From Alphaproteobacteria bacterium (lineage in GTDB: Bacteria > Pseudomonadota > Alphaproteobacteria > Sphingomonadales > Sphingomonadaceae), in assembly GCA_005882415.1 (NCBI GenBank), contig VBAE01000084.1, positions 3,242 through 24,551 on the forward strand: 21,310 nt of DNA, in the 5' to 3' direction. The first letter of the stretch is position 1. Every line of letters starts with the position of its first letter. A model generated the notes under the pieces. That model was not told the origin of the DNA, did no database searches, and worked only from the letters and a program-made list of their open reading frames with translations. This document shows positions 14,584-21,310 of the stretch, piece after piece. A program made the position numbers and the translations under genes.

Positions 14584-14808
14584 ATGCCGCGCAACCTGCC
14601 CTGGAACGACCCACGCGACTTCTGCGACCTCTTCCCGAGGAGGCGGGGCCGTCCGTTCGACATCCTCGCCGCAATGCTGGCGATGAAGACCCCACGCCGC
14701 CGCCGCCCGCCATCACCCGGCGGTGATCTCCTGCCCGAGCCGGTAGAACCACCGAGGCCAAGCCCCCTCTCCGGCGGCGCCGCGGCTGAGCTCGAGTTCG
14801 ACGAATAG
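14584..14808 (+). CDS. Possible small hypothetical protein after phaC
   Basis: A 74-codon frame begins MPRNLPWNDPRDFCDLFPRR, then RGRPFDILAAMLAMKTPR, and ends in a proline- and glycine-rich tail SPLSGGAAAELEFDE. An earlier in-frame ATG at 14572 is possible. Third positions are GC-rich, but no good SD is visible and no family is recognised. It ends just before the hairpin-rich element. It could equally be untranslated 3' sequence of the phaC transcript. Confidence 0.4.
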   Translation: MPRNLPWNDPRDFCDLFPRRRGRPFDILAAMLAMKTPRRRRPPSPGGDLLPEPVEPPRPSPLSGGAAAELEFDE

Positions 14809-14810
14809 TC

Positions 14811-15055
14811 CTCCCCGCGCGAAGCGGGGGGAGGGGGACCACACGGAGTGTGGTGGAGGGGTAGCTGGCTCAGTGTCAGTTGTTCGCACGTGAACCCACC
14901 ACTTCCTCGCCTTCTACCCCTCCACCGGACTTCGTCCGACGGCTGCTACGCAGCCGGTTCCGGCTTTCGGCATGCCCCCGGCATGCCGGCCGCCTACACC
15001 CCCCTCCCCGTCTTCGACAGGGAGGACTTGCCCCTTCCGCGCCCCGGCGCCACAC
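14811..15055. repeat. Hairpin-rich non-coding element
   Basis: No credible gene lies between 14809 and 15062. The stretch holds a chain of inverted repeats: CCCCGC-GCGAA-GCGGGG (14813-14829); ACCACA-CGGAG-TGTGGT (14838-14854); a 12-bp perfect pair GTGGAGGGGTAG (14853-14864) / CTACCCCTCCAC (14914-14925); CGGAC-TTC-GTCCG (14926-14938); GGCTGC-TAC-GCAGCC (14941-14955); and palindrome GGCATGCC twice (14969-14976, 14980-14987). Composite hairpins built on GTGGAGGGG are common between genes in sphingomonads, from memory. It may terminate the phaC transcript or be a mobile palindromic unit. Confidence 0.65.
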
Positions 15056-15062
15056 AGCGGCC

Positions 15063-15434
15063 ATGCACAAGCTCTCCGATCCCGCCGCGCCGGCCGCCGA
15101 CCCGATCCAGTTCGACCAGTTCCTCGCCGTCGACATACGCTGCGGCACGGTGGTGGAGGCGCTGCCCTTCCCCGAGGCGCGCAAGCCCGCGTGGAAGCTC
15201 AAGATCGACTTCGGCCCCGCCATAGGCGTCAAGCGCTCCAGCGCGCAGATCACCGAGCATTACCGGGCGGAGGATCTCGTCGGCACCAAGGTGGCGGCGG
15301 TGGTCAATTTCCCGCCACGCCAGATCGGGCCGTTCATGTCCGAAGTGCTGACCGTCGGCTTTCCCGATGAGCAAGGCCGGGTCGTCCTCGTCCGCCCCGA
15401 CCGCGATGTCCCCAACGGTGCCCGCCTTTTCTGA
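15063..15434 (+). CDS. csaA: CsaA-like tRNA-binding domain protein
   Basis: The 123-residue protein is a single EMAP-II/Trbp111-type OB fold. FLAVDIRCGTVVEALPFPEA opens the domain, followed by RKPAWKLKIDFGPAIGVKRS and SAQITEHYRAEDLVGTKVAA, then VVNFPPRQIGPFMSEVLTVG and PNGARLF at the C-terminus. These match the CsaA family, cytoplasmic homodimers that bind tRNA elbows and were named for chaperone-like suppression of secretion defects in Bacillus. The ATG at 15063 is chosen because the domain starts some 15 residues later and the frame upstream runs into the hairpin element. No strong SD is visible. It is followed by the transporter 67 bp downstream on the same strand. Family assignment is firm, physiological role less so. 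Confidence 0.93.
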   Translation: MHKLSDPAAPAADPIQFDQFLAVDIRCGTVVEALPFPEARKPAWKLKIDFGPAIGVKRSSAQITEHYRAEDLVGTKVAAVVNFPPRQIGPFMSEVLTVGFPDEQGRVVLVRPDRDVPNGARLF

Positions 15435-15501
15435 TCGCGGCGCCTTGCCCCCCTCCCGCCGCCCGGCCTAGTCTCGCGCGAAACCAGGGGGAGCAGCGTC
15501 G

Positions 15502-17034
15502 ATGGCGGTGGCGAAGGATTATGTGATCGATGCGAAGCGGGACCGGCTGGTCATCTTCGCCTCGACGCTCGGCACCGTGTTCGAATGGTACGACTTCTTC
15601 ATCTACGGCACCCTCGCCGCGATCATCGGCAAGCACTTCTTCCCCGCCGCAAGCGAGACCGCGCAATTCCTGCTCGCCTTGGCCTCCTTCGGGGACAAGC
15701 TGGGGCGCAAATACACCTTCCTCGTCACCATCACCTTGATGGGCATCGCCACCGCCGGGGTGGGGCTCGTACCTTCCTATGCGACGATCGGCCTCGCGGC
15801 CCCGGCGATCCTCGTCCTGCTCCGGGTGCTCCAGGGCCTCGCGCTGGGCGGCGAATATGGCGGTGCGGCGATCTACGTCGCCGAGCACGCGCCTCGGGAG
15901 AAGCGCGGCTTCTACACCAGCTTCATACAGGCGGGCGTGGTCGGCGGCTTCCTGCTCAGCGTCGCCGTGGTCCTGACCGCCGAGGCGTTCGTCGACAAGG
16001 TGCAATGGGACGCCTGGGGCTGGCGTATCCCGTTTCTCGTCTCGATCGTGCTCCTCGCGGTGTCGCTGTGGGTGCGTTTGAAGCTCAAGGAGAGCCCGGT
16101 CTTCCAGGCGATGAAGGAAGCAGGCGAGGTGGCCGGCAATCCCATCGGAGAGAGCTTTTCGCGCTGGGCCAACATCAAGCTGATCCTGGTCGCCTTGTTC
16201 GGCATCGCGGCCGGGCTCACCGTCATCTGGTACACCGCCCAGTTCCAGGCGATGTACTTCCTCCAGAACGCGCTCCGCATCGAGGACAGCGCCGCCCGCG
16301 CGATGATCGGCGCCGCCGCGCTCGTCAGCATGTTCTGGTTCGTGCTTTGGGGATGGCTCTCCGACAAAATCGGGCGGAAGAAGCCGATCGTCATCGGCTA
16401 TGCGCTGACCATCCTGCTCATGTTCCCGTTATTCCACTGGATGGCGGCGGCAGCCAATCCGGAATTGTCTAAAGCAATGAGCCGCAGCCCGGTGGTCGTG
16501 GAGGGAAGCGATTGCAGCTTCGATCCCTTCGCGACCAAGGGCCAGGCGACCGCCTGCGGGCGGGTGCTCGACACTCTGTCGAAGAAGGGCATCGCTTACT
16601 CCTCCCGCCAGGGCCAGCCGGGCGCGGCGCCGGTGGTGAGCGTGGGTGGGCGGTCGATCCCCCAGGCGGAGCTGGACTCGGCGCTGGCCGGCGCGGGGTA
16701 CAAGCTCGAGAAAACGAGCCCGACTCTCGGCCAGGCGCTGCAGGTGATCCTCGCCATCATCGTCATCGGCTTCCTGTCGGGGATGACGTTCGGGCCGGTC
16801 GCGGCCCTGCTGGTCGAGCTGTTCCCGGCCCGGATCCGCTACACGTCGATGTCGGTCCCCTACCATATCGGCACCGGCTATTTCGGTGGGTTTCTGCCGT
16901 TCATCAGCCAATATATCGTCGCGCGCACCGGGGATCCGTTTGCAGGGCTCTGGTATACGATCGCGGTTGCGGCGATGGCGCTGGTCGTGACGGTGCTATG
17001 GCTCCCCGAGACTGCTGGGAAGGAACTGGATTAG
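15502..17034 (+). CDS. MHS-family MFS transporter with missing TM2-region segment
   Basis: This is a 510-residue proton-symporter-type permease of the metabolite:H+ symporter family (ProP/KgtP relatives). Features include GTVFEWYDFFIYGTLA in TM1, LGRKYTFLVTITLMG, LRVLQGLALGGEYGGAAIYV, GWRIPFLVSIVLLAVSLWVR and a C-terminal FGPVAALLVELFPARIRYTS, SVPYHIGTGYFGGFLPF. A soluble insert (about residues 325-400, with SDCSFDPFATKGQATACG) sits between TM helices, as in the sphingomonad subgroup. At residues 64/65 ALASFG joins DKLGRK directly. Relatives have about 17-20 extra residues there, of the form GAGFxxRPLGAxxFG, forming part of TM2, so the topology would be wrong. The start is supported by AGGGGGAG eight bases upstream of ATG 15502. 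Substrate unknown. Its stop overlaps the ABC permease stop. Confidence 0.88.
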   Translation: MAVAKDYVIDAKRDRLVIFASTLGTVFEWYDFFIYGTLAAIIGKHFFPAASETAQFLLALASFGDKLGRKYTFLVTITLMGIATAGVGLVPSYATIGLAAPAILVLLRVLQGLALGGEYGGAAIYVAEHAPREKRGFYTSFIQAGVVGGFLLSVAVVLTAEAFVDKVQWDAWGWRIPFLVSIVLLAVSLWVRLKLKESPVFQAMKEAGEVAGNPIGESFSRWANIKLILVALFGIAAGLTVIWYTAQFQAMYFLQNALRIEDSAARAMIGAAALVSMFWFVLWGWLSDKIGRKKPIVIGYALTILLMFPLFHWMAAAANPELSKAMSRSPVVVEGSDCSFDPFATKGQATACGRVLDTLSKKGIAYSSRQGQPGAAPVVSVGGRSIPQAELDSALAGAGYKLEKTSPTLGQALQVILAIIVIGFLSGMTFGPVAALLVELFPARIRYTSMSVPYHIGTGYFGGFLPFISQYIVARTGDPFAGLWYTIAVAAMALVVTVLWLPETAGKELD

Positions 17035-18422
17035 GCGGCCGAGAGGTAGCCGTACCAGAGGATCAGGAGGACCAGGCGCGGCGCGAAGGCGGAGCGGGTC
17101 CAGGCGGCGAGGAGGGTGGTGAGCAGCGGCGTGCCGGCGCCGAGCGCGAGTGCGAGGAGCAGGGGCTCGGCGCCTCCGCGTGCGATCGCGGGGAGCGACA
17201 TCGCCAGCATCCAGCCCAGACCGGCGAGGACGAACGCCGCCCGCCTTGCCATCGGCGGCAGGGTGAGGGTGGAGGCGAGGCCGGCGAGGCCCTTCTGCTC
17301 CGTTCGGCCGGCATGGGCGGTGAGGCCGAAGATGAGCAGGAGCAGGGCCGCCGCGCTGGTGACATGGCGGTATTCGACGAAGGCGCCGCCCACTGCGATC
17401 GCGGCCGCCATCGCCAGCCATAGCGGGCCGCGGCCGATCAGCCGCGCCTCCGCCCATGCCAGCATCGGGAAAGCCGCCCGCGCGGGTCCCGCGGGCGGTG
17501 CCGAAAGGTCCGCCGGCGTCGGCGCTCCGGGGGCGAGGAGGCGGCTCAGCCGCCCAGCGCGCCTTTCCTTGCGCGGGCGGTGGGGCATGTAGACTAGGCC
17601 TGCGAAGGCGGCGATCAGCACCGAGATGCCCGCCCAGGCGAAGCGGGAGGCGACATAGCCGTCGGAGAGCAGCCCCGCCTTGACGTCGAGCGCGATCCTG
17701 CCGTGCTCCACCGGCGCCGCGCCGATCGCGAAGCTCCCCCTCTGCCCCTCGGGCAGCGAATAGCTCAGCGGCCGGACGAAGCCGGCGAAATCGACGATGT
17801 TGCCGGCGAAGCTGTCATTCTTCTCGCTGCCCGAGACCGGGGCGATGATCGCCACCATCCACAAGACGAAGAACAGGAATTCGCCGAGCGCGCCGCGGGT
17901 GAAGCGCAGGGCGTCGAACAGGATGCGCACCGCCGCCACGCCCATCAGCGCCGGCGCGGCAATCAGCCACAACGCCAGGGTGACGTCGCCGAGGTTGATC
18001 GAGGCGAGCGGCGTCACCAGCCAGGCGATGAACCAGCCCGCCACCGTCATTGCGACGAGGACCCCGCCGAGGACCGCCACGTCGGCGGCGAAGCGGCCGA
18101 GCGCGATGGCGGCGCGGGGGGCGGCCGTGGTCTCCTCCACCTGCCAGGGCTGGCGGCGGGTGGCGTTGGAGCGGAGGTAGATGAAGGCGACCGGAAGCAG
18201 CAGGGTCGAGATGACGACGCCGAGATCGACGCCCAGCATCGCCGAGGTCATGATCGGCGCCGAGCCGTTGACCGCGATCACCACCGTCTTGTCGTTCTCA
18301 CCCGGGATCCACAGCCGCGCTGCGACCGGCGCAACGAGGAGCAGGAGCCACAGGCCCCAGCTTCGCGAATAGCGGGCGAGCGAGGTGGCGAGCGACGAGC
18401 GGACGACGGCGGCGGCGCTCAT
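17031..18422 (-). CDS. ABC transporter permease
   Basis: The 463-residue integral membrane protein has roughly eleven hydrophobic segments, among them SWGLWLLLLVAPVAARLW, VISTLLLPVAFIYL, GGVLVAMTVAGWFIAWLV, LWLIAAPALMGVAAVRILF, FLFFVLWMVAIIAPV, AAAIAVGGAFVEY and PLLLALALGAGTPLLTTLLA. No enzymatic motif is seen. Its ATG (18422-18420) overlaps the ATPase stop TGA as ATGA, so it is the membrane partner of that ATPase. Lone ATPase-permease pairs of this kind are usually exporters, but the substrate is unknown. The permease family has weak sequence conservation, so identification relies on topology and coupling. Its stop (TAA 17033-17031) overlaps the transporter stop on the other strand. Confidence 0.82.
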   Translation of the reverse strand: MSAAAVVRSSLATSLARYSRSWGLWLLLLVAPVAARLWIPGENDKTVVIAVNGSAPIMTSAMLGVDLGVVISTLLLPVAFIYLRSNATRRQPWQVEETTAAPRAAIALGRFAADVAVLGGVLVAMTVAGWFIAWLVTPLASINLGDVTLALWLIAAPALMGVAAVRILFDALRFTRGALGEFLFFVLWMVAIIAPVSGSEKNDSFAGNIVDFAGFVRPLSYSLPEGQRGSFAIGAAPVEHGRIALDVKAGLLSDGYVASRFAWAGISVLIAAFAGLVYMPHRPRKERRAGRLSRLLAPGAPTPADLSAPPAGPARAAFPMLAWAEARLIGRGPLWLAMAAAIAVGGAFVEYRHVTSAAALLLLIFGLTAHAGRTEQKGLAGLASTLTLPPMARRAAFVLAGLGWMLAMSLPAIARGGAEPLLLALALGAGTPLLTTLLAAWTRSAFAPRLVLLILWYGYLSAA

Positions 18423-19060
18423 GCCGCCTCCATCCGCCCGTCCTCGACCCGCAGCACCGCCGCGGCATCGGGCGCGAGATGGTCGGCGAGGTGGGTGGTC
18501 ATGATCACCGCGGCCGTGGCGGCGCGTTCGAGGATCAGGGCGCCGAGCTTCTCCGCGGTCTCGCGGTCGAGCTCCGCGGTCGGCTCGTCGAGGGCAAGCA
18601 GGCGCGGCTCGCCGAGCATCGCCTGGGCGAAGACGAGGCGCCGCCGCATCCCGCCCGAGAAGGTGGAGATTCGGTTGTTGATGTCGGCGTGGAGGCCGAT
18701 CCGCTCGGTGATCGCTCCAAACTGGCGATCCGCGGCGGCGAGATCGAGCCCCTTCAGCGCCGCGATGTGCATGGCGAATTCGCGAGCGGTGAGGTCCTCG
18801 GGAAGCTCGACCGCCTGCGGCGCGTAGCCGAGGCTGGAGCGGAGCGCGCCGCGGGCGGCGGGGAGGGGGGCTCCGTCCCAGTACATCCGCCCGGAGCTCG
18901 GCTTCTCGGCAGTCGCGATCAGCCGGAGCAAAGTCGACTTGCCGGCGCCGCTCGGCCCGGTGAGGAGGGTGAGGCCGGGCGCAAAGGCGTGGCTGACGTC
19001 GTCCAGCACTCTCTTGCGGCGGTAGCTCTTGCCGATCGCCTCGAGGCGCAATTCCGTCAT
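18419..19060 (-). CDS. ABC transporter ATP-binding protein
   Basis: The 213-residue cytoplasmic ATPase has Walker A GPSGAGKS (residues 35-42), Q-loop YAPQ (Gln82), signature FSGGMRRR (residues 134-141), Walker B LLALDEPT with Asp158 and Glu159, and switch His190 in MTTHLADH. All motifs are intact. The ATG at 19060 is preferred over an upstream ATG at 19090 because GGGAGGG lies four bases before it. The last codons overlap the permease start by four bases. It is first in the two-gene operon, which starts behind a perfect palindrome at 19079-19102. Similarity to exporter-type (CcmA-like) subunits fits efflux or envelope assembly, but no substrate can be named. Confidence 0.93.
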   Translation of the reverse strand: MTELRLEAIGKSYRRKRVLDDVSHAFAPGLTLLTGPSGAGKSTLLRLIATAEKPSSGRMYWDGAPLPAARGALRSSLGYAPQAVELPEDLTAREFAMHIAALKGLDLAAADRQFGAITERIGLHADINNRISTFSGGMRRRLVFAQAMLGEPRLLALDEPTAELDRETAEKLGALILERAATAAVIMTTHLADHLAPDAAAVLRVEDGRMEAA

Positions 19061-19078
19061 TGGACCCTCCCAGGCGTG

Positions 19079-19102
19079 GGTGTATTGCACTTATAATACA
19101 CC
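19079..19102. promoter_or_regulatory. Perfect palindrome, probable operator of the ABC operon
   Basis: GGTGTATT (19079-19086), an 8-base spacer, and AATACACC (19095-19102) form a perfect inverted repeat 18 bp upstream of the ATPase ATG. Within it TATAAT (19092-19097) matches the -10 consensus on the plus strand, and TATTAT lies on the minus strand. The GTGTATT/AATACAC half-sites resemble operators of YtrA-type GntR repressors, which often control such ABC pairs. No regulator gene is in the window. Confidence 0.6.
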
Positions 19103-19150
19103 TGCGCAAGCCCCTTGCTCCGGAGCGGGCGCGGCCTCTATCGCGGCGCG

Positions 19151-20191
19151 GTGACGCATTTGCCCCTTCGCCTGACCATCGACAGCGACGCGCTCGCCTC
19201 CAACTGGCGCTGGCTTGCGGAACGGAGCGGCGGCGCGGCCTGCGGGGCGGCGGTGAAGGCGGACGGCTACGGCCTCGGTGCCGCCCAGGTGGTTCGCTGC
19301 CTGACGGACGCTGGCTGCCGGGACTTCTTCGTCGCGACCTGGGCCGAGGCCGAGGCGGTTCTGCCGCATCTGGGGGAGGGGGCGCTCAGCGTCCTCCACG
19401 GCGTCGCGGAGGAGGATATGGGAGCCGCCCTCGCTTCACCGGCCCGCCCGGTGCTGAACAGCCCCGCCCAGGTGCGTCGCTGGAAGGAAGCGGCGCCGGG
19501 CCGGGAGTGCGACGTGATGATCGACACCGGCATCGGCCGCCTCGGCCTGTCGCCGGACGAGGTGCGCGACGGCGTCCTCGACGGCCTCAAGATCGACATT
19601 CTGATGAGCCACCTCGCCTCGGCCGACGAGGACCGGGAGATGAACCAGCGCCAGCGCGCCCTCTTCCTCGAGCTTACCCCGCGCGTACCGGCGCGCCGCC
19701 TCAGCCTCGCCAACAGCGCCGGCATCTGCCTCGGCAGCGACTATGCGTTCAACCTCACCCGGCCCGGCCTCGCCCTCTACGGCGGCATCCCGCGGCGCGA
19801 GGCGGCGGGGCATATCCGCCAGGTGGTGCGGGTCGAGGCGCAGGTGGTCCAGCGCAAGGCGATCCCGGCCGGCGCGACCGTCGGCTACAACGCCACCTTC
19901 ACCGCGTCCGAACCCACCGAGCTCGCCATCCTCAACATCGGCTATGCGGACGGCTATCTCCGCGGCTTCTCCGGCACAGGCCGGGCCAAGGTGGACGAGA
20001 CCTTCCTCCCCGTCCTCGGCCGCGTCTCGATGGACCTCACCGCCATCAGCGTCGACGCCGCACCTAGCCTTCGCGAAGGGGACTGGGTTGAGCTCGACTA
20101 CGACCTGCCCACCGCCTCCACCCAGTCCGGCCTCTCGCAATATGAGCTCCTCACCGGCCTCGGCGCGCGCTTCGGCCGCAAATGGCGCTGA
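19151..20191 (+). CDS. alr: Alanine racemase
   Basis: Alr interconverts L- and D-alanine for peptidoglycan in the cytoplasm, using PLP. The 346-residue protein from GTG 19151 starts MTHLPLRLTIDSDALASNWR. The PLP lysine is Lys36 in GAAVKADGYGLG. The catalytic tyrosine is Tyr246 in TVGYNATFT. MIDTGIGRLGLSPDEV, HLASADEDREMN, SLANSAGICLGSDYAFNLTR and PVLGRVSMDLTAI follow family order. The C-terminus SQYELLTGLGARFG is standard. The GTG start is chosen because homologues begin a few residues before LRLTID; an in-frame TTG at 19115 would add 12 residues. No clear SD precedes either. It is divergent from the ABC operon and 31 bp upstream of the phosphoesterase, probably co-transcribed with it. Confidence 0.96.
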   Translation: MTHLPLRLTIDSDALASNWRWLAERSGGAACGAAVKADGYGLGAAQVVRCLTDAGCRDFFVATWAEAEAVLPHLGEGALSVLHGVAEEDMGAALASPARPVLNSPAQVRRWKEAAPGRECDVMIDTGIGRLGLSPDEVRDGVLDGLKIDILMSHLASADEDREMNQRQRALFLELTPRVPARRLSLANSAGICLGSDYAFNLTRPGLALYGGIPRREAAGHIRQVVRVEAQVVQRKAIPAGATVGYNATFTASEPTELAILNIGYADGYLRGFSGTGRAKVDETFLPVLGRVSMDLTAISVDAAPSLREGDWVELDYDLPTASTQSGLSQYELLTGLGARFGRKWR

Positions 20192-20222
20192 ACCGGAGCC
20201 GCCCCGGCTCGTTGGAGGGGCC

Positions 20223-21113
20223 ATGCCTGCCCGAATAGCCCATCTTTCCGACATCCATTTCGGCGCCCACGATCCGAATGTGGTCTCCGGCACCGAAGCC
20301 TGGCTCGACCAGCAGCAGCCGGACCTCGTCATCATCAGCGGCGACTTCACCCAGCGTGCCCGCCGCGAGCAGTTCGAGGAGGCCTCGGCCTATTTGAACC
20401 GCCTCCGCGCTTCCGGCCACCGGGTGCTCGCAATCCCCGGCAATCACGACATCCCTTTGTATGACGTCGCCCGCCGCTTCGGCGCGCCGCTCCGCCGCTA
20501 CAAGCGCTGGATCTCGAACGATCTGTGCCCCTGGTTCGAGGACGACCATGTCGCCGTGCTCGGGATCAACACCGCCCGTTCCCTCACCATCAAGAGCGGG
20601 CGGTTGAACCGCGAGCAGATGGCGATGATCGAAGAACGCTTCGCCAAGGTCCCGGAAGACAAGACCCGGATCCTCGTCACCCACCACCCGCTCTTCGCGA
20701 TGCCGATCGGCGAGGGGACGGAATTGAGCGAAGCGGTCGGCCGCCACGACGATGCGGTGAAATCGGTCTGCCGCGCCGGGGTCCATATCGCCCTCGCCGG
20801 CCATTTCCACCGCACCTATGCCGCCGCCGCCCGCAAGATGGTCGAGCGGGCCGGGAAGGCCTTGGTCATCCAGGCCGGCACCGCCACGTCGGTCAGGCTG
20901 CGCAACGAGGAGCTTCAGAGCTTCAACTGGATCCACGCCCACCGCAACAACGACATCGAGCTCCAGGTCGTCGCCTGGGACGGCCATAGCTTCCGCCGCG
21001 GCAACCACGTCCGCTTCAACTATGACGGCGAGAACTGGGCCTCGAAGACGATCGCGGACCCGCCCGGCCAGTTCGCCGCACCTCCGCCTCCGCCGGCGCC
21101 GCCGCTCCCATAA
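20223..21113 (+). CDS. Calcineurin-like metallophosphoesterase
   Basis: The 296-residue protein contains the full dinuclear metal-site motif set: LSDIHFG (Asp10, His12), SGDFTQ (Asp41), GNHD (Asn74, His75), LVTHHPLF (His154 or 155) and AGHFHRTY (His194, His196). It belongs to the PF00149 superfamily, closest in layout to cAMP phosphodiesterase CpdA-like or other cytosolic phosphodiesterases; substrate not determinable. No signal peptide. The C-terminus is a proline-rich tail, AAPPPPPAPPLP, of unknown use. GGAGG at 20214-20218 precedes the ATG at 20223. It follows alr by 31 bp, suggesting an operon. Its stop codon TAA merges into the A-tract of the terminator. Confidence 0.9.
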   Translation: MPARIAHLSDIHFGAHDPNVVSGTEAWLDQQQPDLVIISGDFTQRARREQFEEASAYLNRLRASGHRVLAIPGNHDIPLYDVARRFGAPLRRYKRWISNDLCPWFEDDHVAVLGINTARSLTIKSGRLNREQMAMIEERFAKVPEDKTRILVTHHPLFAMPIGEGTELSEAVGRHDDAVKSVCRAGVHIALAGHFHRTYAAAARKMVERAGKALVIQAGTATSVRLRNEELQSFNWIHAHRNNDIELQVVAWDGHSFRRGNHVRFNYDGENWASKTIADPPGQFAAPPPPPAPPLP

Positions 21114-21148
21114 AAAAAGGGCCGCTCCCGAAGGAGCGGCCCCAATTT
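21112..21148 (-). terminator. Strong terminator of the TonB receptor gene, bidirectional
   Basis: A perfect 10-bp stem GGGCCGCTCC (21119-21128) / GGAGCGGCCC (21133-21142) with CGAA tetraloop. Seven A residues at 21112-21118 become a T-run after the hairpin on the minus strand, so it terminates the minus-strand receptor gene. The A-tract includes the phosphoesterase stop. The plus-strand tail CAATTT makes it a weaker terminator that way. Confidence 0.9.
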
Positions 21149-21165
21149 CCGGAAAGTCTCAGGTC

Positions 21166-21310
21166 CTAGAAGTGGACCGAGGCTCCGGCGCGGAAGTAGC
21201 GCCCGAGGATTCCCGGGAAGTAGCTGACCGATCCGCCGAACGACGGGACCGGGAAGGGAGGGCCCTTGTCGAAGATGTTGTCGACGACGAGGCGGAAGGT
21301 CATCTTGTCG
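21166..21310 (-). CDS. TonB-dependent receptor, C-terminal end only
   Basis: Reading the minus strand from the right edge gives DKMTFRLVVDNIFDKGPPFP, then VPSFGGSVSYFPGILGRYFR, then AGASVHF before TAG at 21168-21166. The VVDNIFDK-x-P motif, GRYFRAG and the terminal aromatic residue are typical of the last beta-strands of TonB-dependent outer-membrane receptors, in which the final phenylalanine serves BAM recognition. Only 47 full codons are visible and the 5' part lies beyond the window, so the substrate cannot be inferred. A strong terminator follows. Confidence 0.85.
   Translation of the reverse strand, partial: DKMTFRLVVDNIFDKGPPFPVPSFGGSVSYFPGILGRYFRAGASVHF

Noticed and set aside
14848..15253. 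Open frames on both strands over the hairpin-rich element
   Set aside because: Low-complexity translations of palindromic DNA, overlapping csaA out of frame.
1..21310. CRISPR array, tRNA, rRNA, prophage or transposase
   Set aside because: No regularly spaced repeats, cloverleaf, rRNA signature or integrase/transposase motif was seen on either strand.

Overview
The window reads as chromosome of a GC-rich alphaproteobacterium, most likely of the order Sphingomonadales (Sphingomonas/Sphingosinicella-like). That placement rests on remembered resemblance of GlmS, the MHS-type transporter, Alr and the HprK-like kinase to sphingomonad proteins, on the RcnB-like secreted protein, on the TonB receptor tail, and on the short dispersed repeat beginning CGTCATTGCGAG. 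No database search was run. No phage, transposase, CRISPR array, tRNA or rRNA was found.

Layout. 1-1648: end of an HprK-related kinase gene coupled to a nucleotidyltransferase, probably the tail of a peptide-modification or exosortase-associated cluster that continues upstream. 1710-3931: an RcnB-like periplasmic protein, a secreted or lipid-domain-like protein, and a gph-exonuclease pair, the last three carrying damage. 3987-8573: the amino-sugar genes glmU and glmS, flanking two exported proteins on the other strand. Together they supply UDP-GlcNAc for peptidoglycan and LPS. 8698-11443: two small secreted proteins of unknown function, both with Shine-Dalgarno sequences inside hairpins, then a large RoxA/MauG-like di-haem cytochrome. 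11539-14808: a LysR regulator divergent from a 63-residue ORF and a class I PHA synthase, plus a possible small ORF. 14811-15055: a hairpin-rich non-coding element. 15063-17034: a CsaA-like tRNA-binding protein and an MHS-family transporter. 17031-19060: an ABC exporter operon on the minus strand behind a perfect palindrome. 19151-21113: alanine racemase and a calcineurin-like phosphoesterase. 21166-end: the C-terminus of a TonB-dependent receptor on the minus strand.

The most striking pattern is not a gene. Four places carry what look like short deletions in otherwise well-conserved proteins: the 3' end of the exonuclease, the 5' end of gph, the metal-binding loop of GlmU, and a TM2-region loop of the transporter. 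Two of the affected genes are normally important and one is essential. Either the assembly drops short stretches or this lineage has undergone repeated micro-deletion. Reads over these junctions would decide.

Other points of interest are the two SD-sequestering hairpins (8673-8690 and 9116-9161), the inverted pair of dispersed repeats filling two tail-to-tail intergenic gaps, and the palindrome upstream of the ABC operon. No complete new system can be claimed from sequence alone. The best candidates are the kinase/nucleotidyltransferase cluster running off the left edge and the secreted-protein/di-haem-cytochrome group at 8.7-11.4 kb.
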